A stretch of 24,324 nt of DNA from an uncultured Atopobiaceae bacterium. Its GTDB lineage: Bacteria > Actinomycetota > Coriobacteriia > Coriobacteriales > Atopobiaceae. The notes under the pieces were generated by a model. That model saw only the letters and a list, made by a program, of their open reading frames with translations. It had not been told where the DNA came from and made no database searches. The translations under genes were made by a program, and so were the position numbers. The number at the start of each line of letters is the position of its first letter. Position 1 is the first letter of the stretch. The stretch covers positions 1-24,324 of the forward strand of contig CAJOKK010000003.1 of assembly GCA_905235165.1 (NCBI GenBank), written 5' to 3'. Of the stretch, positions 22,414 through 24,324 are shown one piece after another.

Positions 22414-24096
22414 TTACTCCTCGCTCGGCTGGTCCGGAATAACCGGCACGCCAACCACGTGCAGGTCCTTGCGGTCAACGCCCTCGTGATGGGCGATGGC
22501 GGCGCGGACGAACTCGCGGAAGAGCGGCTGCGGCATGTTGGGACGGCTCTTGAACTCGGGATGTGCCTGGCAGGCAACAAACCAGGGGTGCACGCTCTCG
22601 GGCAGCTCGACGATCTCGACAAGGCGACCGTCGGGGCTCGTGCCAGAGATGACGAGGCCCGCATCGGTGAGCTGGCCACGGTAGTCGTTGTTCACCTCGA
22701 AGCGATGACGATGGCGCTCCTCCACCAGGTCGGTGCCATAGGCCTCATAGGCGAGGGTGTTCGGCTCGAGCTTGCAGGGGTAGGCGCCCAGGCGCATGGT
22801 GCCGCCCTTGTCGTCGATACCCTCCTGATCGGGCATGAGGTCGATGACGGGATAGGTGCAGTCTTCCTCGAACTCTCTCGAAGTCGCGCCCTCAAGACCG
22901 CAGACGTTACGAGCGAACTCGCACACGGCAACCTGCAGACCCAGGCAAACGCCCAGGTAGGGAATCTTATGCTCACGGGCGCGCTGGGCCGAGAGAATCT
23001 TGCCCTCGATACCGCGCAGGCCAAAGCCACCCGGCACCAGAATGCCGTCGGCATCGCCGAGGACTTCCTCGACCTGGCTCTCCTCCAGGGTCTCGCCGTC
23101 AACCAGCTCGATGTCGACGTGGCGGCCATAGAAGACGCCCGAGTGGTGCAGGGCCTCGATGACGGAGAGGTAGGCATCGGGAAGCTGGATGTACTTGCCG
23201 ACGACCTTGATCTTGGTGATGCTCTTGAGCTGCTCCGCCTCGTGCAGAGCGCTCGTGAAGGAGTACCAGCTGTTCATGTCGCTCTCGCGCGGCTCAAGGC
23301 CGAGCTTCTCGCAAACCTTGACATCAAAGCCCTGGTCGGCGAGGTGGCGCGGGACATCGTAGATGGAGGCGCAGTCAGAGTTCTCGAAGACGCAATCCTC
23401 ATCGACATCGCAGAAGCTCGCGATCTTGGCGCGGACCTTGGCATCAACCTCGTGGTCGGAGCGGCAGACGATGAAGTCGGGCTGCAGGCCCATCGAGCGG
23501 AGCTCCTTGACGGAGTGCTGCGTGGGCTTGGTCTTGATCTCATGCGCGGCGGGGATATAGGGGACGAGGCTCACGTGAATCAGAATCGTCTCGCCATAGC
23601 CCTTCTCCTTGCGGAACTGGCGCAGGGCCTCAACGAAGGGCTGGCCCTCGATGTCGCCGATGGTGCCACCGAGCTCGGTGATGACCACGTCGGCGTCAGT
23701 GTCCTCCTCGATCTGGCGGAAGCGGGCCTTGATCTCGTTCGTGACATGCGGAATCACCTGAACGGTGCCGCCAAGGTAGTCGCCACGGCGCTCGCGCTCG
23801 ATAAGGTCATGGTAGATGAGGCCCGAGGTGAAGTTGGACTGCTCGGAGAGGTTCTCGTTGATGAAACGCTCGTAGTGACCGAGGTCAAGGTCGGTCTCTT
23901 TACCGTCCTCGGTAACAAAGACCTCGCCGTGCTGGAAGGGGCTCATGGTTCCCGGGTCAACGTTGAGGTACGGGTCGGCCTTTTGCATCGTGACGCGATA
24001 GCCGCGCGACTTGAGCAGGCGGCCAAGCGAAGCCGCAGTAATGCCCTTGCCCAACGCCGAGACGACGCCACCCGTTACAAATATATGTTTGGTCAT
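22414..24096 (-). CDS. pyrG: CTP synthase (glutamine hydrolysing)
   Basis: PyrG converts UTP to CTP with ATP and glutamine. It has 560 residues from the ATG at 24096, where GGGAGG precedes it; a longer frame adds 34 residues unlike the family. The N-terminal synthase domain has the P-loop GGVVSALGKGI (9-19), DPYLNVDPGTMSPFQHGEVF (41-60) and ELGGTIGDIE (141-150). The C-terminal class I glutaminase domain has PGGFGLRG (355-362), the nucleophile C384 (LGVCLGLQ) and H512/E514 (CQAHPEF). All expected residues are present. The gene is the first in the pyrG-xerD unit. A hairpin covers part of its ribosome site. Confidence 0.97.
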   Translation of the reverse strand: MTKHIFVTGGVVSALGKGITAASLGRLLKSRGYRVTMQKADPYLNVDPGTMSPFQHGEVFVTEDGKETDLDLGHYERFINENLSEQSNFTSGLIYHDLIERERRGDYLGGTVQVIPHVTNEIKARFRQIEEDTDADVVITELGGTIGDIEGQPFVEALRQFRKEKGYGETILIHVSLVPYIPAAHEIKTKPTQHSVKELRSMGLQPDFIVCRSDHEVDAKVRAKIASFCDVDEDCVFENSDCASIYDVPRHLADQGFDVKVCEKLGLEPRESDMNSWYSFTSALHEAEQLKSITKIKVVGKYIQLPDAYLSVIEALHHSGVFYGRHVDIELVDGETLEESQVEEVLGDADGILVPGGFGLRGIEGKILSAQRAREHKIPYLGVCLGLQVAVCEFARNVCGLEGATSREFEEDCTYPVIDLMPDQEGIDDKGGTMRLGAYPCKLEPNTLAYEAYGTDLVEERHRHRFEVNNDYRGQLTDAGLVISGTSPDGRLVEIVELPESVHPWFVACQAHPEFKSRPNMPQPLFREFVRAAIAHHEGVDRKDLHVVGVPVIPDQPSEE

Positions 24097-24104
24097 GATT
24101 GCCT

Positions 24105-24131
24105 CCCGTAGACCCTTTCGTTCCCTACGGG
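24105..24131 (-). promoter_or_regulatory. Hairpin sequestering part of the pyrG ribosome site
   Basis: CCCGTAG (24105-24111) and CTACGGG (24125-24131) make a 7-bp stem with a 13-base loop. On the minus strand the 3' arm CTACGGG supplies the first three bases of GGGAGG, the pyrG ribosome site. A separate 10-bp palindrome, CCCATATGGG, lies at 24146-24155. Whether this regulates translation is inference. Confidence 0.45.
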
Positions 24132-24324
24132 GTTTCATGATACTGCCCATATGGGATTTGATGTTCCTCTTTGTTGGCTTGTCACGCAATCTCGGCAAAC
24201 GGTAGGGGCGGACGTGGCTGCGAGCCTACGGGGGCTGCGGGGAGGCTTGGGCTGAACGGCTGCGGCTAAGCGCGAGGGGGCGCGGCCACGGCAGCTGCGG
24301 AACTCACTCGCTTCGCTCGTTCAG
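24132..24324. other. G-rich region upstream of pyrG, no gene seen
   Basis: The end of the window beyond 24190 is very GC-rich, with several GGCTGCG words. No credible gene start is visible on either strand. TATCAT (24137-24142) could be a pyrG -10 box but lacks a -35. The last 24 bases (ACTCACTCGCTTCGCTCGTTCAG region) look like the edge of a dispersed low-complexity repeat, cut by the window. Confidence 0.35.

Noticed and set aside
22459..24111. Plus-strand open frame of about 550 codons opposite pyrG
   Set aside because: Its protein is a Val/Asp/Leu-rich mirror of the pyrG codons with no motif. pyrG itself is intact over the same bases.

Overview
The window is a high-GC bacterial chromosome segment in which every recognisable gene lies on the minus strand. 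It holds the division and cell-wall (dcw) cluster, flanked by pyrG-xerD upstream and by the start of an unrelated secreted protein gene downstream. SepF, DivIVA and YggT are present and ftsA is absent. MurG has the GGTAGH loop, and DivIVA and SepF have long low-complexity regions. Together these point to Actinomycetota, most likely Coriobacteriia (Olsenella/Atopobium/Collinsella-like). That placement is inferred from gene order and protein flavour, not from a database match.

Layout in the direction of transcription (right to left): pyrG (CTP synthase) and xerD (tyrosine recombinase), then a 370-bp non-coding stretch with a tandem 54-bp repeat and a phased array of AAGTG boxes that looks like the MraZ operator. 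The main cluster follows: mraZ, rsmH, ftsL-like, ftsI, murF, mraY, murD, ftsW, murG, murC, murB, ftsQ. Most junctions overlap or are short. A strong hairpin follows ftsQ, and about 450 bp without a confirmed gene carries 10-bp-phased CTTGAGG repeats and an 18-bp palindrome. The second block is ftsZ, pgeF, yggS, sepF, proC, yggT and divIVA, ending at an intrinsic terminator. This is the ylm-type cluster of Gram-positives with proC inserted. The last feature is the first 178 codons of a secreted protein with AGIGG repeats, which has its own promoter and inverted repeats and runs off the left edge.

How the genes work together: MurB, MurC, MurD and MurF make UDP-MurNAc-pentapeptide, MraY and MurG convert it to lipid II, and FtsW and FtsI polymerise and crosslink it at the septum. 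FtsQ and the FtsL-like protein connect these enzymes to the FtsZ ring. SepF (in place of FtsA) and DivIVA tie the ring and pole to the membrane, and PgeF edits peptidoglycan precursors. murE is not in the cluster, so the third stem-peptide residue must be added by an enzyme encoded elsewhere.

Most of the window is an ordinary, well-conserved locus and I see no new multi-gene system. The points that merit a second look are the regulatory architecture (MraZ-like boxes, phased CTTGAGG array, hairpins), the alternative FtsZ start with a Gln/Lys-rich leader, a Ser-to-Ala change at the expected catalytic serine of MurB, and the repeat-bearing secreted protein at the left edge.
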